Shown here: piece after piece, positions 11,101 through 20,900 of the stretch
Layout: each line of letters begins with the position of its first letter
Position numbering within the stretch: the first letter of the stretch is position 1
DNA from: Lingula anatina
Lineage: Eukaryota; Brachiopoda; Lingulata; Lingulida; Lingulidae
Assembly: GCF_001039355.2 (NCBI RefSeq)
Contig: NW_019775845.1
Location: 1-23,737 of the forward strand
Length of the DNA stretch: 23,737 nucleotides
Direction of reading: 5' to 3'
Made by a program: the position numbers and the translations under genes
The notes under the pieces: model-generated
What the model was told of the DNA's origin: nothing
The model's database searches: none
The model's input: only the letters and a program-made list of their open reading frames with translations

Positions 11101-14100
11101 AAACTGAAAATAATCATGCAGGAAATAATGACTGTCTTTGCGAACTACCACAAGGGCAATCCTCAGATAATTGGAAAATTAGATTATATCTTATTAAGAA
11201 CAGATGGATTAGCTTATTATTCATACAGTACCATGAAACTTTTGAGCATTGAAAATATGTTGTTTCAGTGAGATTCAGCAGAGAATTCAAGGTTTGATTT
11301 TCGATCTACTTCTTTATCCTAGTTAACACAATAAGAACATCCATCTCTATAAAAGGGATGGTTTTTCTTCTGCTACCATAAAAATATGGAGTAAGATAAA
11401 AGAGGTGCAACTTATCATTTCAAACATTAAACAGTTTCAAAATCGCATTTGATGACCTCTGTGATAAAAGCAGCTTGTTGGTATGAAATCAATCAAGTAA
11501 AACTTCAGAAAAAAGAGGAAAAAATTGAAAAATACACCAAATTTTCTCCAAATAGCAGGTCTGGCAATAGCCCCTTTCACAGGATTTTATCTTAATTTCA
11601 TAATTCGCCCATGCTAACCAAATCAGAGATAAAACAGGTGATTAAACACACTTTTACCTGTGAAAGTTAAAAGAAGTCGAGCCAAACTTTCTACACACAT
11701 CTGAAGCAGGTCAGATGTGTTTAAACAGATATCTACCCCCTGTGCACAGTGAACAAAGTATGCTGCTGTTCAATCAATACTACCCCGTGTAACTTATCTT
11801 AGTGGCTCAGTACTACATCAAGTGCTTAGTACTTGCAGTGCTGAAGAACCAAGTTTTCCCTGAACACCTCCACCTTCAGGGTGATCAATACACACTGGGA
11901 ATACATGCAGGCTTTTTCCTATTGCACTCCCACAATCACACACTACAAACAGGGCATCACCATAAAAGCAATTTCAATTCTCGTAAGTGCTCAGCTGTTT
12001 ACAAATTTGAATGCCATATTCAGTACAAATTTATTCAAGGATACATGAAATGTGATATCAAAGCTTAAACTAGATCAGGATTTCCTTTAGTGCTACTTTT
12101 GAGGGTTTTTGATGTGCTTTTTTTTAAAAAAATGACCTCTTTTCTACCACAGTGAGTAATGACTATTAAGCAACGAAAACCATCCCCTTTCCTTTTTTCT
12201 TTCTTTTTTTTAAAATCATTTCTAGAATAAGATCAATGCTTCATCTCCAAGTTCCAAAATTAATGAAAAACCTTTATGGTATGCTGCCTGTAATGCATTA
12301 TGAGTTTGTTTTGTTATGAAAAAATGATGAAGATGATGCTTTTTAGAATATGGTCAATTATGACTTCCTCAACAATGTATTGAAACCCATCAGACATCAC
12401 CCAATCAGTATGTGATGATCATCAACCATTTTCACCACCACATAGTGTGACAGAAGCTAAAAAAAAAAGGTAACATTAAAATATGTCATAACTTGGAACC
12501 TTCACAAAAATCCTCACACTCCTTAAAACTGTGACACTAATGTATTCCTTTGTCTTTCAAACAAAAAAATCCACTCTGAAAAAAATCTGAGATTTGTTCC
12601 CTGAAAAGTATTGATTGGTAAAGAGCTCTAAACTGATGTGAAGGCTGACATTTAAGTCCCATTCACATTATGACCAGTTGTACAGATAAATGGAGAATTA
12701 GGTCAATAATCAAATTTTTGAGATAGCGTGAGCACAGGCTAACCAAGGATGAACTGAATTTCTGACAGGAAATAAACCCCAAGATTTGCTGCATTTTCTT
12801 TAATCATTATGGACTCAAATCTGGCAGTGAGAAGCTCTTCAAGCTTACAACAATGAAAAACCATGACTTTCATTTGTATATAAGCTGATTACACAACTCA
12901 AGTTTATAAATGGTATATGCACAAAACAGATTAAATACATTGAACACCTGCAAAAGTGGGGGCACAATTGCTCAGCTGAGATAAATGTCCACGTGGCAGT
13001 TTCAACACGGATCGGTTGTTTAGTCAATGCACTTTTTCTGAAGCTTACATATCTCATATACACTCGGCCAAAAGAGTTCAGAAAGATGAAAGTGCTTTTC
13101 AATAATTAAAAAACTATGTAATGGAGTTGTAAAGTCTTCAGTTATATAAAAAAAAGTCATAAACGGTAGATAAATTTCCATTAATATTTGGTTTAAATAT
13201 TGATCTTAGCTCAAATGTTTACTTTCTAATTATTCGAAATAACAATGCTTCCCATTTTATTTTCGTTGAGTGCATATAGGCTAAGAGATTTTTTTAATAT
13301 CCTCATGAAAAAATGCCGTCAGATAATAGCACAAAAGGACCTTCTATGAGTAATTGGGGGAGGGGGATTATTTTGAATTTTTTACAAACCTCCAAAATTC
13401 AAAATGCTTTTATGTGAAAGAAATATAACTGAACTCCTGTAACTACATGCAGAAAATACTCAATCTTATTTTTAAATAAAAATTAAAGATTTTAATGAGG
13501 GACCTTAACATGCAATTCATAGATCTAAAAACACATAAAAAAACAAATGAATCAGATACAGACAGCAAAATGTGCATGTGCATACACTATGAGAGAATAA
13601 TACAAATTCAAACTACGAAAATTTAAGCTACTGGAATGAATTCACATGTATCTCAACAATACATCTTCCCAATCAATATTGCAAGAATCTGAAACATTTT
13701 GAAACCACATTATTCTTTGGACTGTAACCAAGGGGAAAAAATCTTTTGAAAATGATTGATTAACCTCAAGATCAAAGACTTATTCATTTGAAAAGGTTAT
13801 CACAGAAGTGCTTATGTCATAGATTTTATACAGTTAACAAGAAGTTAAAACAATAACATGAAGTATCCTTCATATTGCATTCTGCAAGACGAACTTCACT
13901 TATTGGCACTTATATGTACTAGTACATGGAAAGCCTTAAATAGTTGCTCATATGATCATGCCACTGTCTCAACAATTATCCAAGGATATATAAAAATTTT
14001 GTTTGTGAACATAAAAACACAAGGTAAACTTTGAAATTTATATGAGCCAACCCAAATGTTATTGTAAATGCATCATAATTATTATTACTATTATGAGGAC

Positions 14101-15382
14101 ATGTCCAAAAGGATATATTCTTTAGGGTCCTCATAGCTAAAATATACTCCTGGTTAACTGCATCTGTCAAAAATAAGACTTGGCAAACTATCATTCACCA
14201 TGGCTTTCGTGGTACTGTCAGGAACTTTATTCTCAAATGCAAAAGCTCTTTAATGGCTACACAACTTAAAGGGATAATAACTCTTTGTATGAGATCTATA
14301 TTTCACAATAAAAACATTGTGAATAACTCAAAGAAATATAATATATTCTGTTTTACCACAAAAACGGCAGTTATAGCTATTATTCTGATTTTTGAGCTTG
14401 TCTTTAGACCACGTGACCCCCATTGATGGCAGTACTCTGTTAAAATCTCTTAAGAGATTTTAACAAAAAACCAAACTTTTTAGAAAAAAACCAGAGACTA
14501 ACTTTGAATGTAAAAATGGATTCATTAACCATTGGTAAGTATGGGAAAATTGTTGTGTACTCCAGGAAAATTCATTTTTTGGCCGAAACGAAGAGTTATT
14601 ATCACTTTAAGTAAAACAGCAGAGCTGTGTTAAAAATAGGGTTTATGTGCCAGTACCCTGTCAGAATGCAGATGCATCATTCATAATGCGTGCCCCTAAA
14701 ACGGGTCATCGAATCTATGACTTTTAAATAGAGTCAATGCCTAGAGCTCATGTTATAGTGCAGTATTAACTTCCTGTGTCAGAAAAGAATACAAAGATTT
14801 AATGAGTTTATGTGGAATAAGAGATGATTCAGTGCGAACATAATGTGATATAGAGCACTTAAACACTGAGTGATATATATTTTCAATCAATGAAAATGCA
14901 TCTAGTAATTAAAAGTTTATTTAGTTTGTATTCTGATTCTATCTTGAAGGACTGATCATTTCTTTCATTTAAATAGTTTGCATAGCTTTAACTTACGTTC
15001 CCTAGTATGAATATTTTTATTCAATAAGACTCATTAGAGAAATTAACTTTTATTAGTTTTAATGTATTTTTATACTCAGAGTGCCAAGGAAATTAATGGC
15101 TGTATCACTATTCTAATTGATTTCAATCTGAGCTACACCTGAGGACGACAAATATCTAACGTGGTCGCAATTTATACGTAAAAGAATTCACCTAATGAAG
15201 ATGAGCTTAAGCCAAGTTAATGTCAGCTGTACATACTAGTACACGTCTTGCCATTGACTAACTACCATAGTCTCTAATAAAACTACACTCACCTCGCCTC
15301 TGTCGAATACCACTTTAAAGTAAACTATGACCATAAGCCAAATTATCACAAATACTAGGAGGATTTTCGTATTCCGACGCAT
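5553..15382 (-). CDS. polypeptide N-acetylgalactosaminyltransferase, GALNT2/14/16 group (5' part)
   Basis: Partial gene. Coding exons on the minus strand are 15382–15293, 10370–10120, 8763–8665, 7514–7447, 6883–6818, 6506–6385 and 5640–5553, giving 261 residues of a family usually about 560–580 long. Family members transfer GalNAc from UDP-GalNAc to Ser/Thr in the Golgi lumen, which starts mucin-type O-glycans. The protein has a short cytosolic MRRNTK, one signal anchor (about 7–26), a charged stem, a conserved block [13 protein letters not shown] before the catalytic domain, [47 protein letters not shown], the metal-binding D213-S-H215 in [10 protein letters not shown], and [16 protein letters not shown]. 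The order and sequence fit GALNT2/GALNT16. WGGEN, the second metal-binding histidine and the ricin-type lectin domain lie outside the window. An in-frame TGA at 15425–15427 makes the ATG at 15382 the first possible start. All seven donors are GT and all intron phases match. Confidence 0.95.
6111..6443 (-). repeat. 67-bp tandem repeat derived from the end of GALNT exon 6
   Basis: Four 67-bp units (6111–6177, 6178–6244, 6245–6311, 6312–6378) follow one another in intron 6. They match a fifth, parental unit (6379 to about 6443) that is the real 3' end of exon 6 plus its donor. Each copy keeps a GAG|GTAGGT donor and, read in the exon frame, an open [17 protein letters not shown]. Units 1 and 3 share AATAACGTGTT, and units 2 and 4 share CAGTAACTT. 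This indicates that a dimer was duplicated. All four copies share changes from the exon (EP to GL or RL, I230 to V), so they diverged before amplifying. Confidence 0.95.
6385..6506 (-). CDS. GALNT exon 6 (DSH metal-binding motif)
   Basis: This exon encodes residues 192–232: [12 protein letters not shown], then [19 protein letters not shown], then [11 protein letters not shown]213-S-H215 is the DxH motif that coordinates Mn2+ and UDP-GalNAc. The acceptor is TTATTTTAG and the donor GTAGGT, and the exon ends in phase 0 at GAG. Four decayed copies of its last ~60 nt lie just downstream in the intron. If a downstream copy's donor were used, the frame would read GKKLL then TGA, so only the first donor gives a full-length protein. 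Confidence 0.96.
6818..6883 (-). CDS. GALNT exon 5
   Basis: This exon encodes residues 170–191, [20 protein letters not shown] then RE, and corresponds to human GALNT2 [21 protein letters not shown]. The acceptor is TTTATTTCAG and the donor GTAAAG, with both flanking phases equal to 1. It links the VDD motif to the GLMRSR segment of the nucleotide-binding half. Confidence 0.94.
7368..7418. repeat. CA/ATGCACGC simple repeat in GALNT intron 4
   Basis: Interrupted CACA and ATGCACGCA units start about 29 bp beyond the exon 4 donor. It is simple sequence. The Cys-rich translation of this stretch is not real protein. Confidence 0.85.
7447..7514 (-). CDS. GALNT exon 4 (VDD motif)
   Basis: This exon encodes residues 147–169, [20 protein letters not shown] then [12 protein letters not shown] is the UDP-binding motif of the GT2/GT27 Rossmann-like half. 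The acceptor is CATTTTAG and the donor [24 protein letters not shown] is close to both GALNT2 ([18 protein letters not shown]) and GALNT16 (NRTPANLIQEIILVDDFS). Confidence 0.95.
8106..8170. repeat. (GT)n/(GC)n microsatellite in GALNT intron 3
   Basis: A run of GT dinucleotides with one CT interruption passes into GTGCGCGCGCGCGC. The whole tract is alternating purine-pyrimidine, the classic Z-DNA-prone pattern. Overlapping Cys/Val/Arg open frames on both strands are artefacts of the repeat. Confidence 0.95.
8665..8763 (-). CDS. GALNT exon 3 (start of catalytic domain)
   Basis: This exon encodes residues 114–146: (R)[18 protein letters not shown] then [14 protein letters not shown]. The [21 protein letters not shown] block is nearly identical to GALNT2 and GALNT16 and begins the GT-A fold. 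The acceptor is TGTTTTAG and the donor GTAAAA. It starts in phase 2 and leaves two bases of the next Ser codon, which fits exon 4. Confidence 0.96.
8764..10119 (-). other. GALNT intron 2
   Basis: A 1.36-kb intron with no recognised gene or element. The only feature I see is a 13–14-base C run near 9425–9438. Open frames within it are short and unlike known proteins. Confidence 0.7.
10120..10370 (-). CDS. GALNT exon 2 (stem region)
   Basis: This exon encodes residues 31–113 plus two bases of Arg114. A charged, probably helical segment ([18 protein letters not shown]) leads to [20 protein letters not shown], then [19 protein letters not shown] and PDTRNW. The [16 protein letters not shown] segment matches GALNT2 SGQDPYARNKFNQVESD and is the best subgroup marker here. 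The acceptor is CTTTCCAG, and the donor is GTAGGT after TGGCG. The stem is lineage-specific in length, as is normal for this family. Confidence 0.93.
10371..15292 (-). other. GALNT intron 1
   Basis: A 4.9-kb first intron, the largest complete intron in the window. It holds the TIR element at 14264–14612 and small AT palindromes such as ATGTACTAGTACAT near 13914–13927. I found no coding exon. Open frames such as those near 11029–11271 and 11802–12068 on the plus strand show no recognisable motif. Confidence 0.7.
14264..14612. mobile_element. MITE-like element with 22-nt terminal inverted repeats
   Basis: ACTTAAAGGGATAATAACTC plus TT at 14264–14285 is inverted at 14591–14612 with one mismatch (GG against GT). 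Near the centre, 14438–14465 is a perfect 28-nt palindrome around CTCTTAAGAG. The element is about 349 bp, AT-rich and without coding capacity, as expected for a non-autonomous DNA transposon. It lies in GALNT intron 1. Target-site duplication is unclear because the ends are AT-rich. Confidence 0.75.
15293..15382 (-). CDS. GALNT exon 1 (signal anchor)
   Basis: This exon encodes residues 1–30: MRRNTK, then the hydrophobic [20 protein letters not shown], then DRGE. This is a type II Golgi anchor with a short basic cytosolic tail, very like MRRRSRMLLCFAFLWVLG of human GALNT2. An in-frame TGA at 15425–15427 with no ATG between it and 15382 fixes the start. The -3 base is G. The donor GTGAGT follows GAG in phase 0. 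Confidence 0.9.
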
Positions 15383-15610
15383 TTCGGAGGACAAACACGT
15401 GCATCTGTGACAAAACACATCTGATCAAACTCTGGCCAACTTTCCAACGTCCTGCCACACTGACGTCGTGACGTCCACGCGCACCATTTATCGTCCTCAC
15501 TTCATTAGAGAGTTCATCTTGACGAGGTGGTTACACACGCCGGTTAGATTGCATTTGTTGAGCAAAACAATAGATGTGCGGCCATCAGTCACAGCTGTCG
15601 CATTGCAAGA
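15383..15610 (-). promoter_or_regulatory. putative GALNT promoter/5' UTR with paired CRE-like sites
   Basis: Two TGACGTC motifs lie 8 bp apart at 15461–15467 and 15469–15475, which are cAMP-response-element/bZIP cores. The stretch is more GC- and CpG-rich than its surroundings. Out-of-frame ATGs at 15404 and 15420 would be upstream AUGs if transcription starts above them. The transcription start itself cannot be read from the sequence. Confidence 0.45.
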
Positions 15611-16795
15611 CCAACTACTGTTGAAGAATTTGATACATTAATCTGCCACTGTTCTCAGAGAATTTTCAATGATCATCTTACTACCTCTTCAAAAAAAATT
15701 AAAGCATTCATTTAGTGCTGCCCCCCAAGTTAAAACATTAACATAGTCCATTATAAGCAAATAGGACTTTCTTGAGCTTCCATTGTTTATTCAGACTAAT
15801 GGATTTGCATTACAAACAAATATTTCCATGGCACCAGAGTGAAAAATACTTTATTTACAATAAAACATTCTCATACAGTTGATGTCTCAGAGTTATTGCA
15901 ATATGTTTATTGTAACCTTGAGTTCTTTGCTAAAGCAGAAAATGTTGCACACATCCAATTGCCATTAGCCAAATACCTTACATTTATCCATGAATTATAT
16001 TATTGAGCAACAACAATAGTTAAGACAGAACAAGAAACAATATAAAGTTAATTTGTATTAAAATTCTATGTACACCTTACTAGTCACTCTTTTATATATC
16101 AGTCAGTAGTCATCAAATAAGTTCATGATGCTCTCAACATCAAGTCTTCTTTATTGCCTTCTGCCCTGATCATTCACGAAGTTTAACATCATCTCTACTT
16201 AGTATGTCACTTGTCATTTGTATGTAAAACATAAAAAACTAGCAAAGGAACATGTGATAAAGAGATGAGCCAACTCAGCAAAGAATAACTATACTTATTG
16301 TTTTTTCTTCCTTTTTACAAAGTTATTTATACACTTATAAGAACCACATATATACATCCCAGTGGTACTTTTTCAACAAAGTTCTATTTAACAACCAGTA
16401 ATATCAGTCATTACACACAGGTTCCAACCTTCAAAATTTTTAAACTCCGAAGTTTTTAAACACAAGTGTATCTTTGTAACTGGCGACAGGTCAACATATC
16501 AAACCCTAAATAACTTCATACTCCATTGGCAAATAACTTATGAAACCCATTTTTATCAAAAACATCCAGATATTTCAAAACAGGCAAACCTATTCAAACC
16601 CAAGAATGAAAAACCTCTTACTTCTCTTATAGAATAAACTTGTTCCGCTGTAGTAACTGAGAAAAATCACCCACTTTAAAAAACGTGTTGTTCCACAACT
16701 TTATATCAGTCAAAAAAATTGAGAATGCCTTAGAACAATATAAACTGTAATGCTTTTTATATCTAAAAAATAGCCATAACTGCAACTGTGGCAGA
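15611..16795 (-). other. SLC39A9 3' UTR and intergenic space
   Basis: About 1.2 kb between the SLC39A9 stop codon and the GALNT promoter, with no recognisable gene. Minus-strand AATAAA hexamers occur at 16150–16155, 15850–15855 and 15786–15791. The 3' end of the SLC39A9 transcript therefore probably lies within this stretch, and the gene must end less than 0.5 kb from the GALNT promoter if the distal signals are used. Confidence 0.6.
15850..15855 (-). terminator. candidate SLC39A9 polyadenylation signal
   Basis: AATAAA on the minus strand about 940 nt after the stop codon. Alternatives are at 16150–16155 (nearer) and 15786–15791 (farther). Sequence alone cannot choose among them. Confidence 0.35.
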
Positions 16796-17041
16796 CTAAT
16801 GGTGATGTCCCAATGACAATATCAGAGGAAGCAGAGCCCCTACCACCATTAAAACAAGTTCTATTAATCTAAATCCTTTTTGTTCTCTCACAATGACGCT
16901 GCCGTCGGCAGCAGTAGTCCTTGTGGTCATATTTGCAATCTCAGGAAGGACATGCACTGTGGCTACGTAGAGGAATGTCCCAGCACTAAACAACATTGCT
17001 AAACCTGTGGCATTCACTGAAGACAGGGCTTCTTTACTTTG
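16796..17041 (-). CDS. SLC39A9: SLC39A9 exon 7 (C-terminus)
   Basis: This exon encodes residues 244–324 and the stop TAG at 16796–16798: [20 protein letters not shown], then [18 protein letters not shown], a hydrophilic loop, [20 protein letters not shown] and HHH. It matches human [22 protein letters not shown] almost residue for residue through HVLPE. The loop after HVLPE is lineage-specific. The acceptor is CCTTTGCAG. Confidence 0.97.
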   Translation of the reverse strand, partial: QSKEALSSVNATGLAMLFSAGTFLYVATVHVLPEIANMTTRTTAADGSVIVREQKGFRLIELVLMVVGALLPLILSLGHHH

Positions 17042-17927
17042 CTGCAAAGGTGAAAACATCAATTTACACGTTTTCTTAGGCAAACTGTTAATAAATGTCT
17101 TCAGAATGGTTAAGTTTTGTAAGAAAATTGTTGAATTAAGACAAATGACAATATTTGATTAAAGAAATTTATTTAATGGTTTAATTGTGCCCCTTTACAA
17201 TGATGCAACCAAAATACTTCTGTGAAAGAGAGATACAAGCACGGAATCTCAAACTGGTTATGCTACCACTTACCCCACTTAATCCAAAGAAAGTAATTAA
17301 AGCTAGAACTGGTGCTGCTAATGAGAAGATGAACAAATGTTTTCGTATCCTGGAACGTTCAAATCCTTCATGCAGGAGAAAAGATACCAGACCAAAAGCT
17401 GCAGGAGCCTGGAAATACAGTTGTTGTAACTGATTACGAAGTGTATTCTGTATATATATATATATGATATTACTTCAATTACAGCAATATGTGTGTGCAT
17501 GCACATGTGTGCGTGTGCATGTATGTATGTATGTATGTATTTTCATATGTATTGCACCCCATTTCAGATAAACAACATTAATTTTATCCTATCCTGGATT
17601 TTTATGCAATATATAATTTTCTCCTATTGAGGCTATTCATGAATCATTAGTCTACTGGCATGAAGTTGCAAGAAACCAATACTTTTAAGCAATTAAAATT
17701 GGACTCTAAGGCTCAGAAGGAAATAGTGCCATCAGGTACTCTACAGATAAACTTAAAATTTTAGGGGTTTTATCGTGTTTAAGGTTTGGATAGGAAAAGA
17801 TAAAAAGCTTTGCAGAATATGTGCAAAAATATAACTTTAGGAAAATATAACATGTGTGCAGGATAGCTGTAATTCATCTGTGGTGAATTTTATTCAAAGT
17901 AGAGATGGGGGGGGGTGGGCTGTTAAA

Positions 17928-17968
<41 letters not shown>

Positions 17969-20900
17969 TGTACTATGTGCAGTGCACAGAAAATTACCTT
18001 GTGTAACATAATTGCAATAAATACTATCATTTCAACATGAGTCTGTGATGTGGAGGCTGCAGCACCAAGGGCAATACCATCAGCTAAAATGAAAAACAAA
18101 CAGCATACACAAAATGCCTATCAATATACTTTAATTTTGAGATCTGCATACAGAGGAAATAAGCCAACCTGAATAAAGACCCATCTCATCAGGCTGACTG
18201 CAAGCAGTTTAACATAGGATGCCAATGGAAATCATCTGAGCTTAAATGAGGCCTTCACCACTGTCTGATGTCGTACGAGACCAGGAAAAAGCATGCAAAT
18301 ATCCACTTACTGTGGGGTTTACTTTTCAGCAATAAGGGTGAAACTCTATTGCCTGGAGTATTTTCTTAGAAAGCAATTCAAAAGTGTCACTCAAAACATG
18401 GTGAATCTGTAGTTGTGTGACAGACTTTAATTCTACATAACTTAAAATAAAACCAGAAAAATACCCATGGCACTACATTTCTTTAATCTTACTCTCCCGT
18501 AAATCTCCAGAAATCTTGATTTTATGCCAAACAGCTATATTGAACATAAAATCAAGATTTTGCTGGATTTACAAGATTATTAATTCGTGAGACTTCTTGC
18601 TATCTCATATGGTGGTTGGTAGGAAAGCAGAATGGTTACATTTGCTCATTACAATGAGCTAATCATGAATACCTAATAAGTAAGCTCCACTCATTTCCGG
18701 TATCAGTAAGTGTATGCAAAAATAAAGCCAAACAGCTTTATAATTACTAGAAACAGATTTAGACAATGCCACAATGCTAGCAATCTCGCATTATAAATAA
18801 TAAGGTAAAAGAATTCAACATTAACAGTTTGACCAAGTTTAGATTACTAACCTGCAGCATGAACAACTAAACCTAATGTTGCTGTAATTTTCTTCCTGCC
18901 ATTACTTCCTGAAACTGACTCCAGGTCTGTAAAGTATGACAAACAAAATGAAAGATTGCAATTACGATAAGTTGGTTTAAATATTCTCAGCTTTAAATCA
19001 GTTCGTTTATAAAATGCAAATGGTACATCAATAGCATAAATGAGTTCTTTGCACTTCCATGCAAGTTCAAATTTATTGTTTTACTTTATAAAGGTAATGA
19101 TTGTGCATTATTTATTCTAGGGGAGAATTCTACTGTCTTGGATGTTTGTCGACATCAACTAGATCACTTCAGGTTCACAGGAGAATCAATACTTATTGTG
19201 GCCTTACCAGATGAACCACCATGACTATGTCCACCGCTGCCCAACTGGTCCACTAATAACATGAACACAAACCCAAGCACCAGAGCAACACCAATCAAAC
19301 TATGCATTTCCATCCCATGGCTATGTTCATGCTCTTCTGAATGTGTATGTTCTGCATGCTTGTCTGCTGCGACTTGGGCTACCTCTTGAAGCACATGTCG
19401 CACAGCCTGCCCATGTCCTGTGTGAGATTCATGTTTATGGAGTTCACTCTCTGCAAAAGATGGCATTGTTTCAACCACTGTTTTCTTTATCTCTTATTGT
19501 TTATAGAATATTCCAATCAGTTTTTTATTATTGAAATTGACACAAAAGCTCAACAAAGTTTATGTTTTGTTGTATTATACACCAATGAAATATACAGCTG
19601 ACTTGACTTGCAAAATCAAATGCTTTAGCTATTCTGCTGGCTTATGAATTAATCAGTGAAATACATTATATCGATAGCATTTCATAATTATCTTTTTAAA
19701 AAATTCAATGCAGTTCTCAACGCCTATAAGATAAAGGTAATGATCCATTTCTTTTATACATGTATATATAATTATATTTATTTATTTATTTTAATTAGAA
19801 TATTCCATAATAAGAATAATATTTATTTATTTTATTATTTATTCATTTTTTATTAATTAATTAATTTTTTTTTGCTGTAATTACCATATAAAGTATGAAC
19901 TCCCTCTGGAATAATGACAGCTAATGCTGTCCCTACAAGAAGACCAGCTCCTAGAATAGTGACCAACTTCAACTTATCCTGAAATTTAAGAGAATAAAAT
20001 TATCATGATGTAATATTAATTACATCTCTGGTTGCTTTGAGAATTTACTCATAAAGAGTCTCAAAGTAATGATAAAAGAAACAAATGCACCACATTAATA
20101 TTGGTACCTGCCAATGAGCTCTCATGATAATAATTATGACAACAACAGAGAACAGAATACCACTTACTGGCTTATTTGTATCTATAAGTTTAATTTATGA
20201 CTGTTTTCAGTATGACAATCATCAGGTCTAAATATGTTACTGACTTGGAAATGGAATAGTCCTACTTTATATGAAGCACCTATTAAATATATGGCAAAAT
20301 TAGCCCATGTTTTGCATTATTTAGGAAAATATTATCTAGTTCAATGTTTGGTCCTCCAAATTGTAATGTAACTTGGAATACCGCTTTTCTCTCACAATGC
20401 CACTGTGTTTATGGACTTCATTTGTGTATTGTGCACTTTTATAATAAAATGGGATTTTACATCTTTTTAACACTGAGTTAAGTTTTCAAAACCTGTGCAT
20501 TTTTAAACAAAGGCAGAGAAACATTGTGAGTTTGCGTTACCAATGGATAAAATACATTATGTTGGCATTAGTACGTCAATACTCACACACCATCACCGGC
20601 ACTTTTTCACTGTCACAAATATTTAGAATATATGAAACTGGTTTTAAATAAACGTCTAGTGTTCTTTGCATTAAATACACATGTAATTGATGAAGGACAT
20701 ACGACAACGCTCATTCATTCAGTCGGCGTCATGACACACAGACAGGACGCTGTCTAACGTCAGAACTAAGGTGACTGACTCAGTGGCTGCCAACACAACA
20801 ACTATATACTACCAATGTACCAGCATACGTGCAGTACAAAATAAGACAGAACATGACAAATTATTTAAAGTTCTCACCTCTGACAGGGTAAATGCTAATG

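Noticed and set aside
11802-12068. 88-codon plus-strand open frame in GALNT intron 1
   Set aside because: It has no recognised motif, no splice partners and no supporting context. Treated as chance.
15315-15500. 61-codon minus-strand frame across the GALNT start
   Set aside because: It begins at a GTG, not an ATG, and has no family match. Only its internal ATG at 15404 matters, as a possible upstream AUG.
17185-17433. Plus-strand frame opposite SLC39A9 exon 6
   Set aside because: Antisense shadow of the exon encoding [13 protein letters not shown]. No independent support.
19341-19601. Plus-strand frames opposite SLC39A9 exon 3
   Set aside because: They are shadows of the His-rich coding exon on the minus strand. 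Only the minus strand matches a known family and has splice sites in phase.
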